This document shows, piece after piece, positions 27,505 to 36,902 of a stretch of DNA of 64,000 nucleotides. A program made the position numbers and the translations under genes. Source of the stretch: Hyphomicrobium sp. CS1BSMeth3 (GTDB lineage Bacteria; Pseudomonadota; Alphaproteobacteria; Rhizobiales; Hyphomicrobiaceae); assembly GCF_900117415.1 (NCBI RefSeq), contig NZ_FPEI01000004.1:372001-436000 (forward strand). The letters are read 5' to 3'. Position 1 is the first letter of the stretch; each line of letters opens with the position of its first letter. A model generated the notes under the pieces. That model made no database searches. It saw only the letters and a list, made by a program, of their open reading frames with translations, and was not told the DNA's origin.

Positions 27505-27552
27505 CGTCACATCTCCCTTGTTCAAAGCGGTACAGGACGGGGTGATTGGCAC

Positions 27553-28284
27553 CTATTCCAAACGTGATCGATCCTTTGGACGGCTGCTTCTTCGTGTTGT
27601 CTGCTTCGAGCCCGCCAAGGCAGCGCTATCTCCCTGCAAGTAGCCGAGGACCATCTCGACGACATGCGCGCGCCGCTCGGCGAGCCTCTTGGGGCTGTCG
27701 AGCTTCTGATTGAAGATCCAGGACAGCGTGTATCTGTTGGAAAGGTGGAAGTATGCGAGCGCCGAGATCGACAGGTAGAGATCCACGGGATCGACGTTAG
27801 CGCGAAACGATCCCTCCTGCTGGCCGCGCGCGAGGAGCGTCTTGAGCGTCTGCAGAAGCGGGATGTAGAGCGACTTCACGACCTTCGATTGCTTGAGATA
27901 GTGCGCGTAGTGGATGTTCTCGATGCTCATCAGGCGGATGAGCTCTGGCGTCGCCACGAAATGATCGAAGGTGTGGGCGACGAGCGCGCGCATGCCCTCG
28001 ATCGGCGGGAGATCGCGCACCTCGAGATCGCGCTGGTGCTCGCGCATATCGCTGTAGATGCCTTCGAGGATCCGAAGGTAGAGCTCTTCCTTGCTCTTGA
28101 AGTAGTGATAGATGAGGTTCTTGTTGACGCCCGCCTGATCCGCGATGCGGTCCACGCGCGCGCCGGTCAGCCCATGTGTGACGAATTCCGCGCGCGCAGC
28201 CTCGAGGATCTTGGCCTGACTCGCCTCCGAATTCCGTACCGGCTTGTGACGCGAGCCGCCCTGTGGCCGCGGGCTATGCTCCAT
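27553..28284 (-). CDS. TetR family transcriptional regulator of the hyu operon
   Basis: A 243-residue repressor-type protein. The N-terminal HTH (about 25-70) reads RVDRIADQAGVNKNLIYHYFKSKEEL and is followed by a helical ligand domain. Start ATG 28284 has AGGAG 7 bp upstream and lies inside the 3' end of hyuB (11-bp overlap), so it is coupled to that gene. The 14-bp palindrome before hyuA is the obvious candidate operator, giving feedback control of the whole operon (inference). Confidence 0.88.
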   Translation of the reverse strand: MEHSPRPQGGSRHKPVRNSEASQAKILEAARAEFVTHGLTGARVDRIADQAGVNKNLIYHYFKSKEELYLRILEGIYSDMREHQRDLEVRDLPPIEGMRALVAHTFDHFVATPELIRLMSIENIHYAHYLKQSKVVKSLYIPLLQTLKTLLARGQQEGSFRANVDPVDLYLSISALAYFHLSNRYTLSWIFNQKLDSPKRLAERRAHVVEMVLGYLQGDSAALAGSKQTTRRSSRPKDRSRLE

Positions 28285-30022
28285 GGCCCGCTCCTGTCCG
28301 AGCAGCGGCCGTCTTCGCACGCCGAAGGCTCTGGCTGCCGGCCTCATCGACAAGACCGTTTGCGCCGAGCACGATGCCGTGCCGCTCGCGCGCGTAGGAC
28401 GGCGTGATCTTGCCGTCGTGAATGTCTTCGAGAACGAGAGCCGCATCGCGCGTCAAGGGATCACCGAAGCCGCCGCCGCCGGCCTGGTCATGGACGATCA
28501 CCGTGTCTTCCTCGACGCTCATGGTGATCTTGCCCGGCAGCGGGCGCGTCTCGCCGTTCCGCACCATCGCGTTGCGCGAAGGACCGCCTGCTTCGCCGCC
28601 GGCGAGGCCATAGGGGCGGAAAAGCACGCGATCCGTGCGCATCTGCAGCAGCGCCTCCGGCGCGAGAATGCGATAGGCGCGCCGCACGCCAATGCCGCCG
28701 CGCCAGTGCCCGGCCCCGCAGCTATCGGGCACGAAAGCGTACTCCTCCACGCGGACGGGATGCTCCGCCTCCATGACCTCGACCGGCATGTTGGAGAGGT
28801 TCTGCGAGGCATTGGTGACGGCTTCCAAGCCGTCCTTGTCGGGCCGGCCGCCCCACGCGCCGCAGATCATGTCGACGATGATGAAAGGCTTGCGATTGGC
28901 CCTGAGCCCGCTGATGCAGATGACGCTGTTGCCGCCCTCGCCTGCGGCCGGGACGCGGTCCGGGACGATCTGTGCGAGCGCGCCGAGCATCGTATCGAAC
29001 ACGCGATATCCCGTGAGCGCCCGCGCCGCACATGGCCCCGGCATCACCGGGTTCAGCACGGATGCCTCCGGCGCCTTCACGTCGATGCAGCGAAATACGC
29101 CGACGTTGTTCGGGACGTCACGGCCGAGCACGCAACGAACGCTCAGGTAGGTGAGCGAGTGCGTGAAGCTCAGCGTCGAGTTCAGCGCTCCTTTCACTTG
29201 CGGCGATGAGCCGGTGTAGTCGACCAGCAGCGTGCCATCATCGCGAACCGTGATGGCAACGCAGATCGGGATCGGCTTGTCCGAGAACCCGTCGTTGTCG
29301 ATATGGTCGGTAAAGCGGTACGTACCCTTCGGCCACTGCCGGATCTCGGCTTTGGTCAGCCGCTCTGCGTAGTCGAGCAGCTCCTGCATGTAGGCTTCGA
29401 CCTCGTCGGCGCCGTACCGCTGGAGAAGCTTGATCAGGCCACGCTTGCCGACCTGAGCAGCGGCGAATTGGGCCGAGAGGTCTCCCCAGACACGGTCCGG
29501 CACCCGCACGTTGATCTTGATCAGGGCTTCGAGTGTCTCGTTGAGCTTGCCGCGATCGTAGAGCTTCAGCGGCGGGATGCGCAGGCCTTCCTGGTAGATC
29601 TCGGTCGAGTCGGAGGCATTGGAGCCGGGGACGCGGCCGCCAACGTCGGTATGATGACAGATGACGACGGCGAATGCCCGACGCTTTCCCTCGAAGAACA
29701 GCGGCACGAACATGAACACGTCCGGCAGATGCATGCCGCCGTGATAGGGATCGTTCATGATGACGACGTCGCCGTCGTGCAGATCGTCGCCGTACTTATC
29801 CAGCACGGCCTGCATGGCTTCGGGGATTGCGCCGAGATGCTGGGCGATGGTCTTGGCCTGCGCCACCATCTGCCCGTCGGCAGCGCACAAGGCTGCCGAA
29901 AAGTCCATGACGTCCTTGACGATCTCCGATCTTGCGATGCGCACGACGGTGTACGCCATGTCGTCGGCGATCGAGTCGAGCCCGCTCTTGATGACCGCGA
30001 ATGTGATCGGATCGACGTTCAT
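28274..30022 (-). CDS. hyuB: Hydantoinase B/oxoprolinase family protein
   Basis: A 582-residue B subunit of the ATP-dependent hydantoinase/5-oxoprolinase/acetone-carboxylase superfamily. It begins with the family-typical DPITFAVIKSGLDSIADDMA and contains NDPYHGGMHLPD and the FCGGGG-like tail VHDQAGGGGFGDP. It opens lactam or hydantoin rings together with HyuA. It overlaps hyuA by 4 bp upstream and tetR by 11 bp downstream. Substrate (N-methylhydantoin, 5-oxoproline or other) cannot be decided from sequence. Confidence 0.9.
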   Translation of the reverse strand: MNVDPITFAVIKSGLDSIADDMAYTVVRIARSEIVKDVMDFSAALCAADGQMVAQAKTIAQHLGAIPEAMQAVLDKYGDDLHDGDVVIMNDPYHGGMHLPDVFMFVPLFFEGKRRAFAVVICHHTDVGGRVPGSNASDSTEIYQEGLRIPPLKLYDRGKLNETLEALIKINVRVPDRVWGDLSAQFAAAQVGKRGLIKLLQRYGADEVEAYMQELLDYAERLTKAEIRQWPKGTYRFTDHIDNDGFSDKPIPICVAITVRDDGTLLVDYTGSSPQVKGALNSTLSFTHSLTYLSVRCVLGRDVPNNVGVFRCIDVKAPEASVLNPVMPGPCAARALTGYRVFDTMLGALAQIVPDRVPAAGEGGNSVICISGLRANRKPFIIVDMICGAWGGRPDKDGLEAVTNASQNLSNMPVEVMEAEHPVRVEEYAFVPDSCGAGHWRGGIGVRRAYRILAPEALLQMRTDRVLFRPYGLAGGEAGGPSRNAMVRNGETRPLPGKITMSVEEDTVIVHDQAGGGGFGDPLTRDAALVLEDIHDGKITPSYARERHGIVLGANGLVDEAGSQSLRRAKTAAARTGAGHGA

Positions 30023-32118
30023 GCGCTGCCTTCGATCTTGAGGACCAGATTGCCCATCCCGTCCCGGCTGATGGTCGCATCGGGCGGAACGACGATCGTC
30101 GCATCGAACTCTTCGATGATGAGAGGGCCCGATCGCTCGGCGGCGCCGATGGCGGCGCGCGATACGATCGCCGTCTCGACAGCCGGCACGCCGCGGGAGA
30201 AAGACACCAGGCGATAGCCGGCGCGCGCCGCGCCGGTTCGCGTCTCGATCTTCATGGCCTTGAAGTCCAGGCGACTCTCGCGCAAGCCCCGTCCCGTGAC
30301 CGTGACCTTGACCAGCTCGAGCGGAGTCTGGTCCCGGTAGCCGTAGGTCTTCAGGTATTCCTCGACGAAGCGCTCGCTGATCTGGGCAAGGACGTCGCCG
30401 TCCGCGTCGAACGGCACCGGCAGCTCCGTCGCTTGCCCTTCATGGCGAAGCTCGGCCTGCCAGACGAGCTCTGTCCGATCCGCGCCGTAGCCATCTGCCG
30501 CGAGCCGGCTGGCAACCTCTGCACTAAGACGCGCCATGATGGTGGAAAGGTCCTGGGCGCTCAGATCATCGAGCAGACGCATGACGGTGACGAGCGCCGT
30601 GTGCTCGATGTCGGCCGCCAGCATGCCGACGGCGCTGAATACGCCGGCGAGGGGCGGTATGATGATCGTGCGCACGCCGAGCTGGCGGGCTACATCGACA
30701 GAATGAATGCCGCCATTGCCGCCGAACGCCATGAGCGTCAGATCCCGCGGATCTCGACCGCGCTCGACCGTAACGGCGCGGATCGCCCGCGCCATCGCCG
30801 CATTCGCGACCGCACGGATGCCATGGGCTGCCTCTTCCACCGAGAGGCCCAGCGGTGTCGCGACATGCTCTTTGATGGCGCGCTCCGCGAGACCGCGATC
30901 GATGGTTAGTCTCCCGCCGGCAAGGGCGCTCGGATTGAGAATGCCCAGCACCACATTGGCATCCGTCACCGTCGGCCGCGTATTACCGAGGCCGTAACAG
31001 GCAGGGCCCGGCGCAGCTCCGGCCGACTCCGGCCCCACCTTCAGCAGGCCACCGGCATCGATGCCCGCGAGCGAGCCGCCCCCAGCACCAACCTCCGCGA
31101 TGTCGATCGCCGGCACCTTCAGCATATAGCCGCCGGCCTTGATGAACCGGCTGGACGTCGACATGCCATCGCGGAACTCGTACTCCGACGTCATGCTCGG
31201 TCGACCGTCTTCGATGATCACGGCCTTGGCTGTCGTTCCGCCCATGTCGAAGACGATCACATCGCGATCGCCGCGTGCCCTGCCCAAACCTGCCGCGCCG
31301 ATGACACCACCTGCCGGGCCCGAAGCGACAACCATCACGGGGAGGTCGCGCGCCGCACGCGCCGCGAGCATGCCGCCGTTCGACGTCATAACCAGAATCG
31401 GCGCCACGATGCCAACTTCCGCGAGCCGCCCTTCCAGCTTCCGCAGATAGCCGCGCATGGCCGTCAGCAGATAGGCGTTGACGACCGTCGTGCTGGTGCG
31501 CTCGTATTCCTTCATCTCCGGCAGCACAGCGTAGGACGCCGTAACCGGCAGATCGGGGAAGCGCGCGTTGATCAGCGCCTCGGCCTTCTTCTCGTGTGCG
31601 GCATTGCGATAGCTGTTGAGGAAGCAGATCGCGATGGCTTCGATGCCGTCGGCGATCAACTGCTCTGCGGCAGCAGTGACATCGGTCTCCGACAGCGGAT
31701 GGATCACCGTGCCGTCGGCGGCAATGCGCTCCGTCACTTCGAGCCGATGGCGGCGCGGCACGAGCGGCTTGGGCTTGTCCCAGGTGAGATCGAACATGTC
31801 GGGCATGCGTATGCGCCCGATCTCCAGCACATCACGGAAGCCGCGCGTCGTGATCAGGCCGGTCCGCGCGCCCGTCCGTTGCAGGATGGTGTTCGATCCG
31901 ACAGTCGTGCCGTGCAGGACTTCGGCAACGCTGCCAGGCGCGGCCCCCAACTCGGCGAGGAGCGAGGCGAGCCCCTCGACGACGCCGCGGCTCGGATCAT
32001 CCGGCGTGGTCGATACCTTGCTCTCGTGCAGGATGCCGTTGGCCGTCATGACGACGATGTCGGTGAAAGTACCGCCGACATCGACAGCAACGCGCACCGC
32101 GGGCTGATCTCGGGTCAT
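30019..32118 (-). CDS. hyuA: Hydantoinase A/oxoprolinase family protein
   Basis: A 699-residue A (ATP-binding) subunit. The N-terminal phosphate-binding loop VDVGGTFTDIV, the GTTVGSNTILQRTGARTGLITTRGFRD block (residues about 70-95) and the FDMGGTTAKA second motif near residue 290 are characteristic. It is the first gene of the operon. ATG 32118 follows the palindromic operator and promoter by 16-60 bp. It partners with HyuB for ATP-driven hydrolysis of a cyclic amide. Confidence 0.92.
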   Translation of the reverse strand: MTRDQPAVRVAVDVGGTFTDIVVMTANGILHESKVSTTPDDPSRGVVEGLASLLAELGAAPGSVAEVLHGTTVGSNTILQRTGARTGLITTRGFRDVLEIGRIRMPDMFDLTWDKPKPLVPRRHRLEVTERIAADGTVIHPLSETDVTAAAEQLIADGIEAIAICFLNSYRNAAHEKKAEALINARFPDLPVTASYAVLPEMKEYERTSTTVVNAYLLTAMRGYLRKLEGRLAEVGIVAPILVMTSNGGMLAARAARDLPVMVVASGPAGGVIGAAGLGRARGDRDVIVFDMGGTTAKAVIIEDGRPSMTSEYEFRDGMSTSSRFIKAGGYMLKVPAIDIAEVGAGGGSLAGIDAGGLLKVGPESAGAAPGPACYGLGNTRPTVTDANVVLGILNPSALAGGRLTIDRGLAERAIKEHVATPLGLSVEEAAHGIRAVANAAMARAIRAVTVERGRDPRDLTLMAFGGNGGIHSVDVARQLGVRTIIIPPLAGVFSAVGMLAADIEHTALVTVMRLLDDLSAQDLSTIMARLSAEVASRLAADGYGADRTELVWQAELRHEGQATELPVPFDADGDVLAQISERFVEEYLKTYGYRDQTPLELVKVTVTGRGLRESRLDFKAMKIETRTGAARAGYRLVSFSRGVPAVETAIVSRAAIGAAERSGPLIIEEFDATIVVPPDATISRDGMGNLVLKIEGSA

Positions 32119-32133
32119 GAGGCCTCGAGCAAG

Positions 32134-32180
32134 TAACCAACTGGTTAGTTAGTTAGCGCGCGTTTTCTGCTCGACGTCAA
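32134..32180 (-). promoter_or_regulatory. hyuA promoter with palindromic TetR-type operator
   Basis: A perfect palindrome TAACCA-AC-TGGTTA occupies 32134-32147, followed by extra TTAG repeats. Upstream on the coding (minus) strand a -35-like TTGACG stands at 32175-32180. GCTAAC at 32152-32157 (17-bp spacing) or the overlapping TAACTA could act as -10. The operator would sit just downstream of the -10, a classic repressor position for the operon-encoded TetR protein. Confidence 0.65.
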
Positions 32181-32340
32181 GTGGGATCGGTGGAAGGGGC
32201 CTTTTCCTTGATCAGCGCGCTGATCCCTTGTGCCAAGCGGCGGCTTGCTGTGATCGACTCCGGCGGCATCAAGCTGCAAGCTGCGTGGGACGGGAGCTGG
32301 CTGCGGCTTTCAGGAGAGCCGCGACGTCGAGGGTGTCGGC

Positions 32341-33165
32341 TCAGCCGATTGGCCCGTTGCCGTGCACTCGCACGCCACGCCGGACGAGAGACGCCCATCC
32401 TTCTTCTGCCGTCTCGGCGAACTCGAATAGTTTGAGGTCCACCGGCGAGATCATGCCTTCCTCCGCAAGAGCCTCGAAGTTGATGATCTTGCGCCAGTAG
32501 CTCTCGCCGAACAGCACGATCGGAGCGGGCGGCGCCTTCTGCGTCTGCTGCAAGGTCAACAGCTCGAACAGCTCGTCCATGGTGCCGAAGCCGCCGGGGA
32601 AGATCGCCAGCGCATTGGCGCGCATGGCCAAGTGCATCTTGCGCATGGCGAAGTAGTGAAAGCGGAAGCTCAGCTCCGGCGTGATGTAGGCATTGGGCGC
32701 CTGCTCGTGGGGCAGGGTGATGTTGAAGCCGATGCTCGGCGCACCGACATCCGCCGCACCGCGATTGGCCGCCTCCATGATGCCGGGTCCGCCGCCGGTC
32801 GCGATGACGTTGTCACGCCACCTGTTCCTGGGCGCGAAAGCGCCGCCACGCTCTGAAGCAATGCGGCCGAACTCGCGCGCGATACGATAGAACTCGGCGC
32901 GCTGCCGCAGCCCTTCCGCCCCCTGCTTTTCGGCGTCCGTGCGCGCGGTCTCGACTGCAGCCACGGCCTGCTCCGGCGAGGGGATGCGCGCTCCGCCAAA
33001 CACGATGATGGTCGAGCGTATTCCCCAGTCGCGCAGCGCAAGCTCGGCCTTCCCGTACTCGAGCGCAAAGCGGATGGCCCGCATCTCATCGCGCAGCAGG
33101 AATTCGGTATCCTCGACGGCCAGCAGCGTGCTTCGCGAACCGTTCCGGGTTGTCGGTTGGCTCAT
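32341..33165 (-). CDS. LOG-family (TIGR00730 / lysine decarboxylase-like) Rossmann protein
   Basis: A 274-residue cytoplasmic protein. The hallmark PGGFGTMDELFELLTLQQT (PGGxGTxxE) lies near residue 190, and GGGPGIMEAANRGA binds nucleotide. LOG proteins release cytokinin-type bases from nucleoside monophosphates. This longer version with an N-terminal extension (SRSTLLAVEDTEFLLRDEM) is common in Rhizobiales and its substrate is not proven. In-frame starts are ATG 33165, ATG 33180 and GTG 33201; 33165 was chosen for its GGATG leader. The 23S-proximal or plant-interaction roles proposed for relatives cannot be judged here. Confidence 0.85.
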   Translation of the reverse strand: MSQPTTRNGSRSTLLAVEDTEFLLRDEMRAIRFALEYGKAELALRDWGIRSTIIVFGGARIPSPEQAVAAVETARTDAEKQGAEGLRQRAEFYRIAREFGRIASERGGAFAPRNRWRDNVIATGGGPGIMEAANRGAADVGAPSIGFNITLPHEQAPNAYITPELSFRFHYFAMRKMHLAMRANALAIFPGGFGTMDELFELLTLQQTQKAPPAPIVLFGESYWRKIINFEALAEEGMISPVDLKLFEFAETAEEGWASLVRRGVRVHGNGPIG

Positions 33166-33437
33166 ATGAGTTTCATCCATTTCCGGCGCGGGATTATCCA
33201 CGCGGGTTGTATCTTCTCGCGCAACGCTCCGCGGAAACTACCGCAAGATCAGAGGCCGCGTGTCATCTCGCGGACTGTATACCTGGAGCCCTCTCTCCGT
33301 GCACCCGTTGGCGGGGGCGGCCCGCTTTCCCCGCGGAGACTACTCGCAGCCGCCGTTCCGGCCGGGACGCGCAGCACGCCCGCCAAGTCGCCCATTCCCC
33401 AGCTTGCGCCGGGCGTCACCTGTGAGCCTCTGCCCCT

Positions 33438-34058
33438 TCAGGCGTCATAGGAACCGCACCAGCCCGGCAAGTAGCGCGCCGCGAGCGTGCGGGCCACCAT
33501 TTGCGCCTGGGTGAGAGCCTTTTCCATATCCTTGTCGAGGAGCGCAGCGTCGATATGCCGGCGCAGGAAATCCGCCCACAGGAATTCCACGAACGGCGTC
33601 TCGACCTTGGCGAAGCCGCCGGTGCGGCGCAATTCCCCCGCCAGGGAGCGGAACGGATCGTCGGCCAGCCCCTCGAGGGATTTCGGGATATGCTTATAGG
33701 TCCTGCGCCGTCCGTCCGCGTCGAAAGGATGCAGCCAGCCCAGATTGTCCATGGCCGCCCAGAACGCGTCCTTCTCCAGATGATGGAGATCGGCCACCAT
33801 GCGGGTCAGGACATGCGGGACGCCTTCCAGATGGAGCGCGAGTGCCAGGTGATGGTTGTCGATGAGATAGGGTCTGCCGGAGGGGCCGGTCACGACAGGC
33901 AGCATATGGCGACCGAGAAAGGAAGCCTCCCGCTGTATATCCTCTTGGCGCCATTCCGCCCGCTTGCGCTCGACCTCCCGCATGCCGACCGTGATCTGGG
34001 TGGGACGCAAATCGGTTACCTGTATGGGCATGAGTAGCGGTGCGGGCGCGACGCTCAT
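33438..34058 (-). CDS. ParB-like nuclease-family protein (ParBc_2 type), coupled to SulP
   Basis: A 206-residue soluble protein. The N-terminal part (about 10-90) matches the putative ParB-like nuclease family, with the YLIDNHHLALALHLEGV core (DxHH). No helix-turn-helix or partition partner is visible, so it is not a chromosome-segregation ParB. The start overlaps the SulP gene by 4 bp (ATGA), a sign of translational coupling. Function is unknown; the pairing suggests a role connected with anion uptake or its signalling (inference). Confidence 0.8.
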   Translation of the reverse strand: MSVAPAPLLMPIQVTDLRPTQITVGMREVERKRAEWRQEDIQREASFLGRHMLPVVTGPSGRPYLIDNHHLALALHLEGVPHVLTRMVADLHHLEKDAFWAAMDNLGWLHPFDADGRRRTYKHIPKSLEGLADDPFRSLAGELRRTGGFAKVETPFVEFLWADFLRRHIDAALLDKDMEKALTQAQMVARTLAARYLPGWCGSYDA

Positions 34059-35710
34059 GGCTGGACTCCTCCCTGGCTGATCATGGCGCGGACGGCCTCC
34101 TCGACGCTGTCAGTACGGCCGGTCTCGCCGAGTAGCGCCAGCACGCCCTGCCGCTCGAGCGAGCTTGCCGCGCGCACCGACTGCAGGCGGGCGACGACAA
34201 ACCGGACATTTTCTGCCTGGCAATCGGCGATGACGCGCTGCAGCGTGTCGGCGGCAGTATAGTCGATATCGGCCACAGCGCTGGCCTCGAGGACGACCAG
34301 CTTCAGCCCGCTCCGCCGCTCGGCGATCATGGATTGCATCTGCCGCTCGAAGGTATCGGCATTGGAGAACAGCAAGGGCGCCTGAAAGGCGACGACCAGA
34401 ACTCCCGGAACATGCTCGGCCCGCCGCTCGGCCGCCATCGGCCACCAGATGGTGGTGCCGGGCAGGCGCGCCAGCTCGACGAGCCTGGTATGGGTCGTCA
34501 TCCAGACGCCGTGCAGCAGCGCCATGACGATACCGATGGCCATGCCGGACTGGATGGGCAGAGCCACGATGGCCAGCACCGTCAGCATGGACAACAGCGC
34601 TTCAGACGGGCTGCGACGCATGATGTTGGCCAGGGTGCGGAAACGGAAGATGCGCGCGGCGACAAACAGCAGTACGCCGGCAAGCGCCGCCTCCGGAATC
34701 GCCCCCAGCAGCGCGCCGCCCCACAGGACCAACGCGGTGACCAGCCCCGCGGCGACGAGCGGCCCCAATTGCGAAGTCACGCCGGCCTCGATCGCGACCG
34801 CCGTGCGGGGCGGGCTGGCATTAACCGGGAAGGCTCCCAGCACCGCCGCAGCCAAATTGCCGGCGCCGAGGCCGATGAAATCGGCATTGGTGTCGGCCGC
34901 ACTGTCCTTGGCGAAGCCGCGATCGACGGCGGAGACCTGCATCATGATGACGAGGACCAGCAGCAATGCCAGGGGAATGAGATGCGGCAGGACCGCAAGG
35001 GGCGGAAGCGCGATCGAGAGCGGCAGGCTGGAAACCGCTCCGAGGGTGGCGACGCCGAGGCGTTCGGGACCATACGCCCAGGCGATGGCCGTTGCTGCCG
35101 CGACCCCGATCAGCGCGCCGGGAATGCGGCCATCGATCCGCTCAGCCAGGAGGATGGCTCCGAGCGTGCCCAGACCGAGGAGGAGCGTATAGGGATTGAG
35201 GCTGGGAAGGGCCTCGACGATGGCGAGCAAGCGGGCCGGAATGTTGGTCGGCGTCACGTCCACCCCCAGCACCGCGGGGAGCTGCGAGGCGACGATATGA
35301 ACCGCGATGCCCGCCAGAAAGCCGGTGACCACAGGGGTCGACAGGAGGCTGGCGACGAAGCCGAGCCGGAGCAGGCCGGCCAGAAGGAGCAGAATGCCGA
35401 CGAGAACCGCGAGCACGACGGCGCTGCCGCCCGGATCGGCCTGATAGGCTGTGGCGAGACCGGCCAGCGTCAGCGCGAAGATCGGCGTGATGGTCGAATC
35501 CGCCCCGCCGGTCAGCACGCGGCTGCGTCCGAAGACGGCGAGGCCGATCGTGGCGCCGATAAAAGCATAGAAGCCGACCTGCGGCGCGAAGCCGCCCAGC
35601 TTTGCCGTCGCCATCTGCTCAGGAACAGTGATGGCGGCAAGCGTCGCCCCGCCCAGAATGTCGGGCCAGGCCTGCCGAAATGTCCACCCTTTCAGCCCAT
35701 CGAACAGCAT
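34055..35710 (-). CDS. SulP family inorganic anion transporter with STAS domain
   Basis: A 551-residue inner-membrane protein. It has about ten to twelve spans in residues 15-410, including the SulP motifs AAITVPEQMATAKLGG and GGADSTITPIFALTLAG, then a cytoplasmic STAS domain (about 435-545) with DIDYTAADTLQRV. The family moves sulfate, bicarbonate or other anions; the proline-rich variation does not reveal which. It is the first gene of a two-gene unit with the ParB-like protein. Confidence 0.9.
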   Translation of the reverse strand: MLFDGLKGWTFRQAWPDILGGATLAAITVPEQMATAKLGGFAPQVGFYAFIGATIGLAVFGRSRVLTGGADSTITPIFALTLAGLATAYQADPGGSAVVLAVLVGILLLLAGLLRLGFVASLLSTPVVTGFLAGIAVHIVASQLPAVLGVDVTPTNIPARLLAIVEALPSLNPYTLLLGLGTLGAILLAERIDGRIPGALIGVAAATAIAWAYGPERLGVATLGAVSSLPLSIALPPLAVLPHLIPLALLLVLVIMMQVSAVDRGFAKDSAADTNADFIGLGAGNLAAAVLGAFPVNASPPRTAVAIEAGVTSQLGPLVAAGLVTALVLWGGALLGAIPEAALAGVLLFVAARIFRFRTLANIMRRSPSEALLSMLTVLAIVALPIQSGMAIGIVMALLHGVWMTTHTRLVELARLPGTTIWWPMAAERRAEHVPGVLVVAFQAPLLFSNADTFERQMQSMIAERRSGLKLVVLEASAVADIDYTAADTLQRVIADCQAENVRFVVARLQSVRAASSLERQGVLALLGETGRTDSVEEAVRAMISQGGVQP

Positions 35711-36086
35711 CGTTCAGCTTTTTCGAGCGCGCAGCGACGGCCGCCAGGTGACCTGCCAATCTGCTCTCATACTCGCATTCTCGGAGACGCGCCTGCCGAT
35801 CAGCGCTGCAATCCAGCCCGCTCGGTCGGATGGTCCGGGTATCCGACATTGTAACTTTGGCCAGCGGCAGCAGGGTGAGATGACGCCAACACAATGGCGT
35901 GACCGACGTCCTACACGTAACCGTAGGTCGTTTGCCGCGCCGCGCGGCCGCTCCCGACAAAAGCTGTCGGCCGTTTCTCAGCCATCGGGCGCAATGTGAT
36001 TCTCGATGATGCCCCTCGCGGACAACAGCGCCCGACCTCAGGAGAACCCTCATACCCCAGCGAGCCTCGCTGTCGTCAGTGGCCCA
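35711..36086. other. Intergenic region upstream of the SulP gene
   Basis: 376 bp between the ABC permease stop and the SulP start, both on the minus strand. It should hold the SulP promoter and the end of the long catabolic operon. Only weak inverted repeats are seen, for example ACGCCA/TGGCGT around 35882-35899. No gene, RNA or clear terminator was recognised. Confidence 0.4.
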
Positions 36087-36902
36087 CTATGCCGTCTCGG
36101 TGCCCCATCGCTGAGTCGTGAGGCGCTGGAGCGCGATGAAAAGGCTTTCCGTCGCGAGACCGATGATGATGACCAGCATGATGCCGGCAAATCCGTCTGC
36201 CACGTTCATGAAAAGCCGACTGTTATTGATGAACCAGCCAATACCGCCGCCGCCGCCCGTCGCGCCAAATACCAGCTCCGCCGCCACAATGGTTCGCCAG
36301 CCAAAGCCCCAGCCGACTTTCAGGCCCGCGATCATCATGGGCAGCGCGGATGGAACCAGGACGGTCGTAACGAGGCTGATGCGGCTGAGCTCATAGTTCT
36401 GACCTAGCCGGACGAGCGTCGGAGAAACCGTTGCAAAGCCGACGGTCAGCGAGGAGGCGATGGGCCAAAGCATGGACATGACAACGACGAAGATCAGCGA
36501 CTCCTGCGAAAAGCCAAACCAAAGGATGGCCATCGGCAGAAGCGCGATCGACGGGAGGGGTTGAAATATGCCGGTCATCACGCTCAGAACTTCGCGCGCC
36601 CATCGGTTTCCAACCGCGAGGCCGGTCATGAAGATCGCGAGGGCGACACTGATGGCGTACGCCTGCAGGAGAACGCGCAGCGTGTCCCAGATATAGCCCC
36701 AAAGCTCGCCCGAGCCACCCAAGCCTAGCCCGGCCGCCAGATGCATCACGACATCGCTGAAGGCGGGAAACAGCAGAGGGTTCACCTGCATGCCGCGGAC
36801 GACGAGCTCCCAAGCCAGGCACAGCCCGGCAACGACGATGGGCTTGCGCAGCTTCTCGATGATCTCAGGAGATACGTTGTGGCCTTCGGCGAGCGCTTTC
36901 AT
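36087..36902 (-). CDS. ABC transporter permease, SsuC/TauC type
   Basis: A 271-residue inner-membrane permease with about six spans. The coupling loop is near residue 170 (LVRLGQNYELSRISLVTTVLVP). It is the last gene of the acyl-CoA carboxylase island and overlaps the ATPase gene by 4 bp. Confidence 0.9.
   Translation of the reverse strand: MKALAEGHNVSPEIIEKLRKPIVVAGLCLAWELVVRGMQVNPLLFPAFSDVVMHLAAGLGLGGSGELWGYIWDTLRVLLQAYAISVALAIFMTGLAVGNRWAREVLSVMTGIFQPLPSIALLPMAILWFGFSQESLIFVVVMSMLWPIASSLTVGFATVSPTLVRLGQNYELSRISLVTTVLVPSALPMMIAGLKVGWGFGWRTIVAAELVFGATGGGGGIGWFINNSRLFMNVADGFAGIMLVIIIGLATESLFIALQRLTTQRWGTETA

Noticed and set aside
35619-36053. Minus-strand 144-codon frame upstream of the SulP gene
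   Set aside because: Overlaps the SulP start in another frame and has arginine-rich shadow-like composition.
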